Below, in pieces: positions 21,344 through 28,811 of a stretch of 64,000 nucleotides of DNA. Position numbers and translations under genes: made by a program. The notes under the pieces are model-generated. The model saw only the letters and a program-made list of their open reading frames with translations. It was not told where the DNA came from and did not search any database. The DNA is from Octadecabacter arcticus 238 (GTDB taxonomy: Bacteria > Pseudomonadota > Alphaproteobacteria > Rhodobacterales > Rhodobacteraceae), in contig NC_020908.1 of NCBI RefSeq assembly GCF_000155735.2, forward strand, positions 2,237,001 through 2,301,000, read 5' to 3'. Positions within the stretch are counted from its first letter, which is position 1, and every line of letters starts with the position of its first letter.

Positions 21344-22534
21344 TACTCCCGCGCCTGAATTGACCTGAGGTTTTCCCCTCAAATCACTTTGTATTCCTTG
21401 AGCGATATGACGCGGAAGTTGTCGGTGACGGTGTCGCGGAACTCTGGCTATTTTTCTCGCAGGGTCTTGCGGAAGAAGTCGAAAATGGCCTCTGTGAATT
21501 GGTTGAACGTTGCATAGTGCCGATTGTGGGTGACCCATTTGTGCATAACACCCCAAAGACGCTCGATCGGGTTGAGGTGCGGGGCATATGCTGGCAAGAA
21601 ATGCAACTTCACCCGACGTTCTGGGCTGTCCAGCCATGGCTGTAGTATCTTGGCATGATGATAGCGGGCATTGTCGACAAAGACGTGGATGGCCGTCTTG
21701 GTTTGGTTGTTGCGTTCCAACTTTTCCAGCATCTGTCGGGTTGTCTGGGCATTGATCTTCTCGCCTTCCACAAAGGTGAACTGGAAAGTCTCAAGGTCAA
21801 GCGCGCCCTGAATGTTGAGCCGCTTGCGCCCTGATGTCGCCTTCAGGGCCGTCTTTTGTCCCTTGGGGAACCAACCATGGGCGGGGCGGCTCTGGTGTTC
21901 GGGGTGGACAGCGTCCGAAAAGACAACCATCTCATCTGCGGCCAACCCGTTCATCAGGGCCTCATATTTGGCAATAAACGCAGCCTGCTTGGCTTCATCG
22001 GCCTGTGCAGGCAGCAATTGTGGTTTCTTATACGCGAACCCCAGGCGGCGCATCAGCTTGGCGGCTCCCGACGTGCTGTAGTTTTGGTCGCACTCGGCTA
22101 GAACATAGGCACAGACCTCATCGGCATTGCGGGCAGGCTGCGCGGTGAAATGGGCTCTCACCGCCTGCTCTTGCACGACGGACAAATGACCCTGACGCTG
22201 GCTGTAGTCCTTCAGACCGAAAAACGATAGTCCCACACCGGCAAAGGCAAATCGCCACTCCGTCAAAACTGTCGGGCCAATATCCAAAATCCGGCAAACC
22301 GTTCCGGCGTCTTCTCCTGCGTCCAAAAGAAGAAACGCGCGCCCGTTTCCAAACAAGGGCGTCAACTTTGCGGCGGCGGCAAAGCGCTTCAAGTGCTATG
22401 CGCTGCTCGTCGGATAAGGAGACTGTTTTGTATTGCTTGCTCATAAACTCAAAATACAGACTGAACCGCCTTTGGCCATGCGACGAAGTGAATCGCAGGC
22501 CCAAAATCGTCAGGTCAATTCAGGCGCAGGAGTA
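21344..22534 (-). mobile_element. IS630-type insertion sequence A (1191 bp), nested
   Basis: The terminal inverted repeats are TACTCCCGCGCCTGAATTG at the left and its complement with one mismatch at the right (ending GGAGTA at 22534). The target is a TA dinucleotide, now at 21342-21343 and 22535-22536. Comparison with the uninterrupted copy 1 (sequence ATAGTACATTACG) proves the insertion point and the TA duplication. It carries one transposase reading frame, now broken. Both the TA target and the transposase motifs fit the IS630/Tc1-mariner group. Confidence 0.9.
21379..22444 (-). pseudogene. IS630-type transposase, frameshifted and truncated
   Basis: The probable original start is the ATG at 22444 (MSKQYKTVSLSDEQRIALEAL). 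The frame is lost near 22345, where a GC-repeat indel separates LVWKRAR from AFLLLDAGEDAG. The long remaining frame (22392-21448) holds the catalytic core: Asp in VVFSDAVHPEH, Asp in HVFVDNARYHHAK and Glu in HLNPIERLWG. A TAG then replaces what looks like a TGG codon after TLREK, removing about 22 residues (PEFRDTVTDNF to the end). Two lesions make this copy unlikely to be active. Confidence 0.85.
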
Positions 22535-22573
22535 TACATTACGCTAAAGCGGACCGGCTGGAAGCCGGTGGCT

Positions 22574-23368
22574 TTAATCCCGTTTGTGGAAAGTGAACGC
22601 CGTTCCGCGACGGGGATGCCGCCATATCTCTGGATCTCTCGAAAGGCGCTCTAGGCGCCGATCGCCAGTTTTCCGTCTCGTGCTGGGCCCTCGGTTCGGG
22701 ATCGCGCAGTACGTAGCCGCGGCCCCAGACGGTTTCGATGTGATTGCCCCCCCCGTCGCCTCCGTCAGTTTCTTACGCAGCTTGCAGATGAACACATCGA
22801 TAATCTTCAACTCAGGTTCATCCATGCCACCATACAGATGGTTTAGGAACATCTCTTTCGTCAGTGTCGTCCCCTTACGCAGGCTCAACAGTTCGAGCAT
22901 TTGGTACTCCTTACCCGTCAAGTGCACAGGGCTACTATCAACCTCGACAGTTTTCGCGTCCAAATTCACCGCGATCACACCGGTTTTGATGATAGACTGG
23001 GCGTGGCCTTTTGAACGCCGGATGATTGCATGAATGCGCGCCACCAGCTCTTCGCGATGGAACGGTTTGGTCATATAGTCATCCGCGCCAAACCCGAACC
23101 CCTTAAGCTTACTTTCAGTTCCGTCTTCGCCAGACAGAATCAGGATAGGAGTTTCGATCCGACTGAGTCTGAGTTGGCGAAGCACCTCATGGCCGTTCAT
23201 GTCCGGCAGATTAATGTCCAAAAGGATCAGGTCGTAATCAAACAGCTTGGCAAGATCGATCCCTTCTTCACCAAGGTCAGTTGAATAGACGTTCAGGTTC
23301 GCATGGCTCAACATCAGTTCGATGCTCTTCGCCGTCGATGGGTCATCTTCTACCAGCAATACTCGCAC
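22574..23368 (-). pseudogene. ctrA: Response regulator CtrA with C-terminal frameshift
   Basis: The cell-cycle/motility master regulator CtrA. The receiver domain (residues 1-115) has the phosphorylation site Asp51 in [10 protein letters not shown], and the OmpR-type DNA-binding domain runs to [15 protein letters not shown] start follows GGAGAAG. At 22747-22754 there is a run of eight G (minus strand). Immediately after, the expected wing sequence [17 protein letters not shown] is encoded in another frame, so one G appears to be missing. The encoded frame instead runs 60 unrelated residues to 22574, inside the IS200 element. The wing that contacts DNA is lost unless the frame is corrected. 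This could be a true mutation, tract slippage or a sequencing error. Confidence 0.85.
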
Positions 23369-23418
23369 TACACTTCTCCGCTTATTCGATGTCTATAATG
23401 ACCCTACGGTAACAATGG

Positions 23419-23433
23419 TTAACCACACGTTAA
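23419..23433 (-). promoter_or_regulatory. CtrA-binding box TTAA-N7-TTAA upstream of ctrA
   Basis: TTAACCACACGTTAA is a perfect match to the full CtrA consensus (TTAA, seven bases, TTAA). It lies 51 bases upstream of the ctrA start codon, between ctrA and sciP. CtrA autoregulates its promoter through such boxes in Caulobacter. The site is intact although the ctrA reading frame is not. Confidence 0.75.
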
Positions 23434-23460
23434 TGGACATATAGAGGTTTTCAACTCTCC

Positions 23461-23739
23461 TTAAGGTTGTCGATACTTTTGCAATACCGTAGCTTTGAGC
23501 GCCACTTCGCCGTGGTCGCGCACGGCCACTTCCCATTCAGACAGCTCTTCGTCGGACAACCCGTAAGTGTCTTTGGCTTCGTCACGTGACACCAACCCAT
23601 AAGCAACGGCGCGCACGACACAGGCTTTGCGCGATGCAACCCATCGCCGCGTTTCGCGCGGAGGCAGGTCTGCCCGTGTCATAGTGGACCCATCTGGCAA
23701 CTTCACTGATCGTGGCCCGTCTATCTTCTTTAAATACAT
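23461..23739 (-). CDS. sciP: SciP-family CtrA inhibitor (DUF1153)
   Basis: A 92-residue protein matching the SciP/DUF1153 family: MYLKKIDGPRSVKLPDGS at the start, RADLPPRETRRWVASRK in the middle and a C-terminal ALKATVLQKYRQ. In Caulobacter SciP binds CtrA and blocks transcription activation at CtrA-dependent promoters, restricting it to the right cell-cycle phase. Here the gene lies 92 bases upstream of ctrA on the same strand, with a CtrA box in the gap. The pairing of inhibitor and target gene suggests joint control. The reading frame is intact although its partner is frameshifted. Confidence 0.9.
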   Translation of the reverse strand: MYLKKIDGPRSVKLPDGSTMTRADLPPRETRRWVASRKACVVRAVAYGLVSRDEAKDTYGLSDEELSEWEVAVRDHGEVALKATVLQKYRQP

Positions 23740-23869
23740 CTCTCACACCCCTATGTGGACATTCATGTTTCGCCTTGTGACGCCCGCGACCTAAGGAGAA
23801 GTAAAGCTGCCCCTTGAGAGTAATTACACTTTTCCTATATTTACTCATAAATCTCCGTTAGGACGCCCT

Positions 23870-25009
23870 ATGCCCCTTGATCACCCCCTCAATTCGCTCG
23901 GCTTTGCCAAGCCGCCCTCCCAAACCCGCGTCGTCGTTGCGATGTCTGGCGGCGTGGACAGTTCTGTTGTCGCCGCACAACTGGCTGAGGAAGGCTATGA
24001 TGTGGTTGGTGTCACCCTACAGCTCTACGATCATGGTGCGGCGCTGGCCAAAAAGGGTGCCTGTTGTGCTGGGCGCGATATTCATGATGCCCGCCGCGTC
24101 GCCGAAGATATGGGGTTTCCACACTATGTCCTTGATTATGAAAACACGTTTCGGGAAGCGGTGATTGATGAATTCGCCGACAGCTACCTTGCTGGCGCGA
24201 CCCCCGTGCCGTGTATTCGCTGCAACGAACGGGTCAAATTCAAGGACCTGCTGGAAACAGCAAAAGATCTGGACGCCGACTGCATGGCGACTGGGCACTA
24301 CATACAACGCAAAATGGGCGCGCGCGGCGCGGAGCTGCATTGCGCCGAAGATGCCAACCGCGATCAAAGCTATTTCCTGTTCTCCACCAAGCCGGAACAG
24401 CTCGATTATCTGCGCTTCCCGCTGGGACATCTCCCGTCCAAGGATGCCACCCGCGAATTGGCACGCAAATACGGGCTGGCGCTTGCAGATAAACCCGACA
24501 GCCAAGATATCTGTTTCGTTCCCAACGGCAATTACGCAGCGGTGATCGAAAAACTGCGCCCCGGTGCGGCGGAACCCGGTGATATCGTCGACACAGACGG
24601 TTCAGTTCTGGCGCAGCATCGTGGCGTCATTCACTACACCATCGGACAACGCCGTGGCCTTGGCATCGGTGGGTTGGCCGATCCGCTGTATGTGGTAAAG
24701 CTGGACGTGGACAAGAAACACGTGATCGTTGGCCCCAAAGAAATGCTGACCACCCGCACGGTGCCTGTGCGTGAAATCAACTGGCTGGGCGATGACGCGT
24801 TCGATGCGGTGGCTGAACGCCACATCTCTGTCAAAATCCGGTCCACCAAACCCCCGATGGAGGCGATCGTGCGTCCCTTGTCAGCTACAACTGCCGAAAT
24901 CGAACTGCTCACACCCGAAGAAGGCGTCGCCCCCGGGCAAGCTTGCGTGTTTTACGACAACGACAGCAGCCGGATCTTTGGCGGCGGCTGGATTTGGCGC
25001 GGGTATTGA
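23870..25009 (+). CDS. mnmA: tRNA-specific 2-thiouridylase MnmA
   Basis: A 379-residue enzyme that adds sulfur to U34 of tRNAs for Lys, Glu and Gln. The ATP-binding PP-loop SGGVDSS is near residue 26, the catalytic cysteine lies in [12 protein letters not shown], the second active-site cysteine is in SQDICFVP, and the motif [11 protein letters not shown] is typical of the family. It is divergent from sciP. Length and motifs are normal. It is the third tRNA-modification gene in this half of the window but is not physically linked to the others. Confidence 0.96.
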   Translation: MPLDHPLNSLGFAKPPSQTRVVVAMSGGVDSSVVAAQLAEEGYDVVGVTLQLYDHGAALAKKGACCAGRDIHDARRVAEDMGFPHYVLDYENTFREAVIDEFADSYLAGATPVPCIRCNERVKFKDLLETAKDLDADCMATGHYIQRKMGARGAELHCAEDANRDQSYFLFSTKPEQLDYLRFPLGHLPSKDATRELARKYGLALADKPDSQDICFVPNGNYAAVIEKLRPGAAEPGDIVDTDGSVLAQHRGVIHYTIGQRRGLGIGGLADPLYVVKLDVDKKHVIVGPKEMLTTRTVPVREINWLGDDAFDAVAERHISVKIRSTKPPMEAIVRPLSATTAEIELLTPEEGVAPGQACVFYDNDSSRIFGGGWIWRGY

Positions 25010-25141
25010 CAGGATCGCTGGTGACGGTCGGCTGACAACCCATTGTGATGGATGCTGCCACACCAACGAATGATGGCTTTTTTCAAAGAGGCAAAGTCAG
25101 GTCATCACGTATCGGATGACCTGACCAATTTGGTTTCAATA

Positions 25142-26272
25142 TTACGACGCGATAGCAACGTCGATCTTGCGCGCCAAAAGCCGCAGACGCGAAAAGAATT
25201 CGCCGCGATCGACATAGCACCCATGCAGATGTCGAAAGCCAGTGGATGGATCAAAAGAGTCGCGGCCATGCAGAATACGCCTGTTGTCGAAGACGACCAT
25301 CTCGCCCGCTTTCAACTTCAAGGTCAGGCGGTATTTTGAATCTCGCGTTTTTGCCATGTAAGCGCGGTAAGCGCGATAATAGGCGGGCATGATCTCTGCT
25401 GGCATATCGAAAATTCCAGCCAAATGCGCATTATAACGGATCTCGATGACTTCGCCTTTTGACCCCAACGTGATGACTGGCCTGTGAACCCTGATATCCG
25501 CGCTATCATCATGAAAACGGAACGGAATGGCGACGTCGCATAGCAGGCGAAACGCGTCAGGGTCTTCAGCCCTTAGGTCTACTGCCATCGCAAACCCGTC
25601 CGCAAACAGCGATCCACCGCCTGTCGCCTCGTTGGCGAGGCAATGCAAGAATTGATAGCCCGGAGGCACCTCCTGATTGGGCAAGTCAGTGTGCAGTGGC
25701 AGGGCAACCGACGTGTAAGCGAGGTTGTTTGGATCTGGTTTGTTGACGACCTCAAAGGTGCTACCGAAGTTTGTGGCCCGCAAGAACCCGATCAGTTCAG
25801 CGATCTCGACGCCCGCATCGGTGCGATCCTGCAGGTGATTAATAATTGTAAGACCGAATTCAGCGGTGTCTTGCATCCAGTTCTTCAGCGCAAGTTCACC
25901 CGAAAGGATAGGTGCCGCCGCGTGACGCGCAATGTTTGCAGCCCCGTGGTCCGCACGCCAAAGCCGCGCTGGGACATCGCCCGCATCAACCGCAGGCTGA
26001 CCAGGACGATGCGCCGTCATCAATGAGATCGGCAAGCGGCTGATATGACCGTCTGCAAATTCAAGCACGGCAGTATTGCCGTCGAGAGACGCCGAAATCA
26101 GCACTGGCGTTTCGTCAATTGCCAACAAATCAAGCAAGCGTTCATGGGTGTCTGGATGTAAACCAGAGGGGCAATTGTCACGCAGCCAAATCGTTGGAAA
26201 TGTCGCGGTGGTGCCGTCCGTCCAAGCCACGACAAGCTTGTCAGTGCGGACCGTGAGGGTCGTTGCAGTCAT
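25142..26272 (-). CDS. Gamma-butyrobetaine dioxygenase-like enzyme
   Basis: A 376-residue Fe(II)/2-oxoglutarate dioxygenase. The N-terminal DUF971-type domain (residues 8-90) has the motif IWLRDNCPSGLHPDTHERL. The TauD/TfdA catalytic domain has the facial triad His194-Thr-Asp196 (LPLHTDLP) and a late histidine in NRRILHGRDSF. The architecture matches gamma-butyrobetaine hydroxylase, the last step of carnitine synthesis, and its bacterial relatives that act on trimethylammonium compounds. Marine roseobacters commonly degrade such osmolytes. The substrate is not certain from sequence. It has no close operon partner; mnmA converges on it. Confidence 0.85.
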   Translation of the reverse strand: MTATTLTVRTDKLVVAWTDGTTATFPTIWLRDNCPSGLHPDTHERLLDLLAIDETPVLISASLDGNTAVLEFADGHISRLPISLMTAHRPGQPAVDAGDVPARLWRADHGAANIARHAAAPILSGELALKNWMQDTAEFGLTIINHLQDRTDAGVEIAELIGFLRATNFGSTFEVVNKPDPNNLAYTSVALPLHTDLPNQEVPPGYQFLHCLANEATGGGSLFADGFAMAVDLRAEDPDAFRLLCDVAIPFRFHDDSADIRVHRPVITLGSKGEVIEIRYNAHLAGIFDMPAEIMPAYYRAYRAYMAKTRDSKYRLTLKLKAGEMVVFDNRRILHGRDSFDPSTGFRHLHGCYVDRGEFFSRLRLLARKIDVAIAS

Positions 26273-26758
26273 AGGGATACCTATTCGTTTGATGTTTTGG
26301 GAATTAGTGGACGCAGATCAGGTGAAGGGCGGCGGCCACCACTCCTGCGTCTTTCCGTATGGCGACCCTGTGGCGCGCCCTCCGGACATAACGTGAAAAA
26401 AATCAAACTTCATCGGACGGTTGATAGGGGGCTATCAAACTTACGGCAACCCGCACCATCCTGATCGATGCGGGTTACCAAGCCATTACACTCCGCAAGG
26501 CGGCCTTGGGCTCATCGCGGACTTGCGCAGGCGCAGAAAAGGCCGGTTCGCGCGTATTTTGACTGTCAAATTTTGAACCCTTTGCACAACGTGTTCGCAT
26601 TACATGTTCGCGCTTCACACCGCATATCGAACGCACCCTAGAATGACGGGTCTTTGTGCAGGCGCAGCGAAATGGTGGCAAATTGCGTACAGCCAACTTC
26701 CAACAAAACGCTTCTCTTTATGGACAAATAGAACCTGATTTAACGGGGGCACAATAAC
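26273..26758. other. Intergenic region without a supported gene
   Basis: About 490 bases. An 8-bp stem, AACCCGCA/TGCGGGTT with a 13-base loop, lies at about 26447-26475. There are no good ribosome binding sites or family-like reading frames. A 73-codon minus-strand frame at 26475-26696 is rich in Arg and Cys and looks spurious. The part next to 26272 should hold the promoter of the dioxygenase gene. Confidence 0.5.
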
Positions 26759-26785
26759 GACAGGCGGAAACACGTTCCGCCTGTC
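26759..26785 (-). terminator. Hairpin terminator after the cupredoxin gene
   Basis: GACAGGCGGAA and TTCCGCCTGTC form a perfect 11-bp stem with a 5-base loop, 27 bases after the cupredoxin stop on the minus strand. The following T content is low, so termination strength is uncertain. Confidence 0.6.
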
Positions 26786-26811
26786 TTATCTGCTGTATCA
26801 ATGCATCGCGA

Positions 26812-27345
26812 TCAGCTGAGATGATCAGCTCCGATTGTGACCACACCTTCCATTCCTGCTACGCGGTAGCCAGGAACGTTGCAGGCGATAATAAGTTCGT
26901 CCTGCTCACCACTAAAGGTCCAAATCAATTCAGCGGTTTCATCCAGCGCAAGCAGGCGCGCGTTCGCATCCACGTGCATCATTCCGGAGGCAAGCATACG
27001 ATCATGTCGCAGGATGCGTGTGGTCATCATACCTTCACGCAACATCACGTTCATTTCCTGCTCATGGACATTTTGCGTTTCTTCGGTGCCAATGGCGAAT
27101 TCATGAACCATACGGCCACTGTTCACTAAGATGAACTTAACCGTCTCGCCCCTTTCGAAGGCAAAATTGTCCGGGCAAAAATACATTTCGCCCATGTCGA
27201 CTTCTATCACCTGATCAATATGGGAAACGTCGCCAACCTGCCCAAGACCGGGCAACTCGTCGTGATCTGGATCCGCCATCGCCGCCGTAGTCCCAAGCAT
27301 CATCAAGGGAACTAAGATTACACGTGGTATTGATTGCGTAATCAT
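26812..27345 (-). CDS. Periplasmic cupredoxin-like protein
   Basis: A 177-residue exported protein with a signal peptide (cleavage after TAAMA) and a cupredoxin domain like CopI-type copper-tolerance proteins. Expected type 1 copper ligands are His in MVHEFAIG, Cys in IIACNVPG and Met in VAGMEG. The second histidine of the usual CxxPGH loop is replaced by tyrosine (CNVPGYRVAGM, codon TAC), so the canonical site is incomplete. Several extra Met and His residues (RMLASGMMHVD) could bind copper differently. An IS630-type element is inserted 19 bases upstream of the ATG and separates the gene from its original promoter region. Confidence 0.82.
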   Translation of the reverse strand: MITQSIPRVILVPLMMLGTTAAMADPDHDELPGLGQVGDVSHIDQVIEVDMGEMYFCPDNFAFERGETVKFILVNSGRMVHEFAIGTEETQNVHEQEMNVMLREGMMTTRILRHDRMLASGMMHVDANARLLALDETAELIWTFSGEQDELIIACNVPGYRVAGMEGVVTIGADHLS

Positions 27346-27365
27346 CAGAATTTCCCCTCATAATA

Positions 27366-28528
27366 CCAACGGCCGAATTAAGTGACCCTTGCCCATTCTC
27401 GATCTGTGATTGAACTTATTCGCTCTGGGTCGTTCGCAAAGAAGTTCCAAGCTTGTGCACATTTGTCGAGTATTTCGTCATAGGTGTCGAAAACTGTGAT
27501 TGCGAGTTTATTGGCTCGCAGATAAGCCCAGACGTTTTCCATGGGGTTCAGTTCGGGTGAATACGGTGGCAGCTTAACGAGCGTAATTTTATCTGGCACC
27601 TGCAAACATTTTGCGCCATGCCACCCCGCCCCATCAACAATCAGCAAGGCATGTGAGCCGGGTGCGACAGCTTTTGCGATCTCATCAAGATGCAGCCCCA
27701 TAGCCTCGGCGTTGACGTAGGGCAGGACGAGACCTGCGGCGGTACCACGTGCGGGACAAGCGGCACCAAAGATATAACTCCATTTGAAGCGTATATCACG
27801 GGGTGCGCGCGGGCGAGTTCCACGCTTGGCCCATTTACGGGTGAGTGTCCCCTGTTGTCCAACGCGGGCTTCATCTTGGAACCATACCTCAAGAGGCTTC
27901 CCCTTTGCATGTTCTGGCAGAGTATCGTTTACGAGGCTGGTAAAGTTTTTTTAAAAGTCTGCTGCGCTTCGCGATCAGTTTTCGGATGCTCTGGACGCAC
28001 AGACAGGCGGCGAAAGCCATGCTTGGTTAGATATTTCCCAATCGTACGCACATGCAGTTTCACGTCGAACTCCTCTTCAACACGAGCCTGCAAGTCGACA
28101 CAACGCCATCGTACTACGCCATCTTTTACTGGGTCGGGCCCGGCCTCCACCCAAGCCACAAATTGCGCCTGTTGCTTGGGCGACAACCGTGGTTTTGCCC
28201 CCTTGCCATTCCGATCCGATAACCCCTCAATGCCTTCTGCGTTAAAGCGATGCGCCCAATCCCGAAGTGTTTGTCGATCCATACCACTGCTGCGGGCAGC
28301 CGTTTCACGATCCACCCCATCAAGCACCAGCGCTATGACCAGTAGTCGCCGTACAACCCGCCCATCCTTGGTTCGCTTTGCCGCACGGCGCAAATCTTTC
28401 GCAGACATATCCGTGCGCGTAATTTTTATGGCTCCACCCATGAGCACCTCCCAATCTATGGAGGTCATTGATTCAGAGTTTGCCAAAAATTAAAACCAAA
28501 AAAATGAGTCAGATATTCTGGCCGCTGG
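27366..28528 (-). mobile_element. IS630-type insertion sequence B, copy 1 (1163 bp)
   Basis: The ends are CCAACGGCCG at the left and CGGCCGCTGG-like sequence at the right, flanked by TA at 27364-27365 and 28529-28530. An almost identical copy of exactly the same length lies at 56445-57607 in the opposite orientation. It carries a transposase in two overlapping frames joined by an A7 tract. It sits between the cupredoxin start and its upstream FNR-like site. TA target and transposase type fit IS630. Confidence 0.9.
27378..28441 (-). CDS. IS630-type transposase in two frames (copy 1)
   Basis: The first frame starts at ATG 28441 behind GGGAGG (MGGAIKITRTDMSAKDLRR). It holds a helix-turn-helix domain pair (RETAARSSGMDRQTLRDW, about residues 45-62) and stops at 27929. 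A -1 shift at a run of seven A gives FKKNFTSLVNDTLPEH and continues into the catalytic half: Asp in WFQDEARVG, Asp in LLIVDGAGWHG and Glu in ELNPMENVWA, ending at 27378. The fused product would be about 354 residues, normal for IS630. Both copies share the arrangement, so frameshifting during expression is more likely than decay. Confidence 0.85.
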
Positions 28529-28642
28529 TATAATCAGCTACTTGATCTATCTATTGGTCAATATGGGACGGATTGTGTTTGTCGTCGCCTCCGCCGATCG
28601 TCTGTAGCTGGGATCAGTGTATTCTAATCCGCCAGAGCTATT

Positions 28643-28656
28643 ATGACTTAGATCAA
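28643..28656 (-). promoter_or_regulatory. FNR-like box, formerly upstream of the cupredoxin gene
   Basis: On the minus strand the sequence is TTGATCTAAGTCAT. The first half matches TTGAT exactly and the second half (GTCAT) matches ATCAA at three of five positions. Removing the IS630 element would place it about 130 bases upstream of the cupredoxin start. The 28529-28811 stretch shows no gene and is best read as this displaced promoter region. Function is inferred. Confidence 0.4.
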
Positions 28657-28811
28657 CCCAGCAAAAGTGTCGCACCACGTGCCGCGACTGCCCTGTTCGG
28701 AAACTCGAACATCAAATCAGGGGCATTCGAAAAATGATTGGGGCAGCTGCGTGTTAGCGTTTTGCGACCGTTTTTCCGCCAAAGGGCTTTGCGATCTTAT
28801 GCGTTAAAACC

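Larger units (their letters stand above)
20844..22594 (-). mobile_element. IS200/IS605-type element, copy 2, with nested IS630
   Basis: The second copy of the 558-bp element at 3431-3988, in the same orientation. It carries the same right-end hairpin (starting 20853) and the same long inverted repeat at the transposase start. Its left-end segment (22537-22594) is cut off from the rest by an IS630-type element at 21344-22534 inserted into a TA. The element lies between ligA and ctrA. The read-through end of the frameshifted ctrA frame runs a few bases into its left end. Confidence 0.85.

Noticed and set aside
26475..26696. A 73-codon minus-strand reading frame in the gap before the cupredoxin gene
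   Set aside because: It has no ribosome binding site, an unusual Arg/Cys-rich composition and no resemblance to a family; treated as noise.
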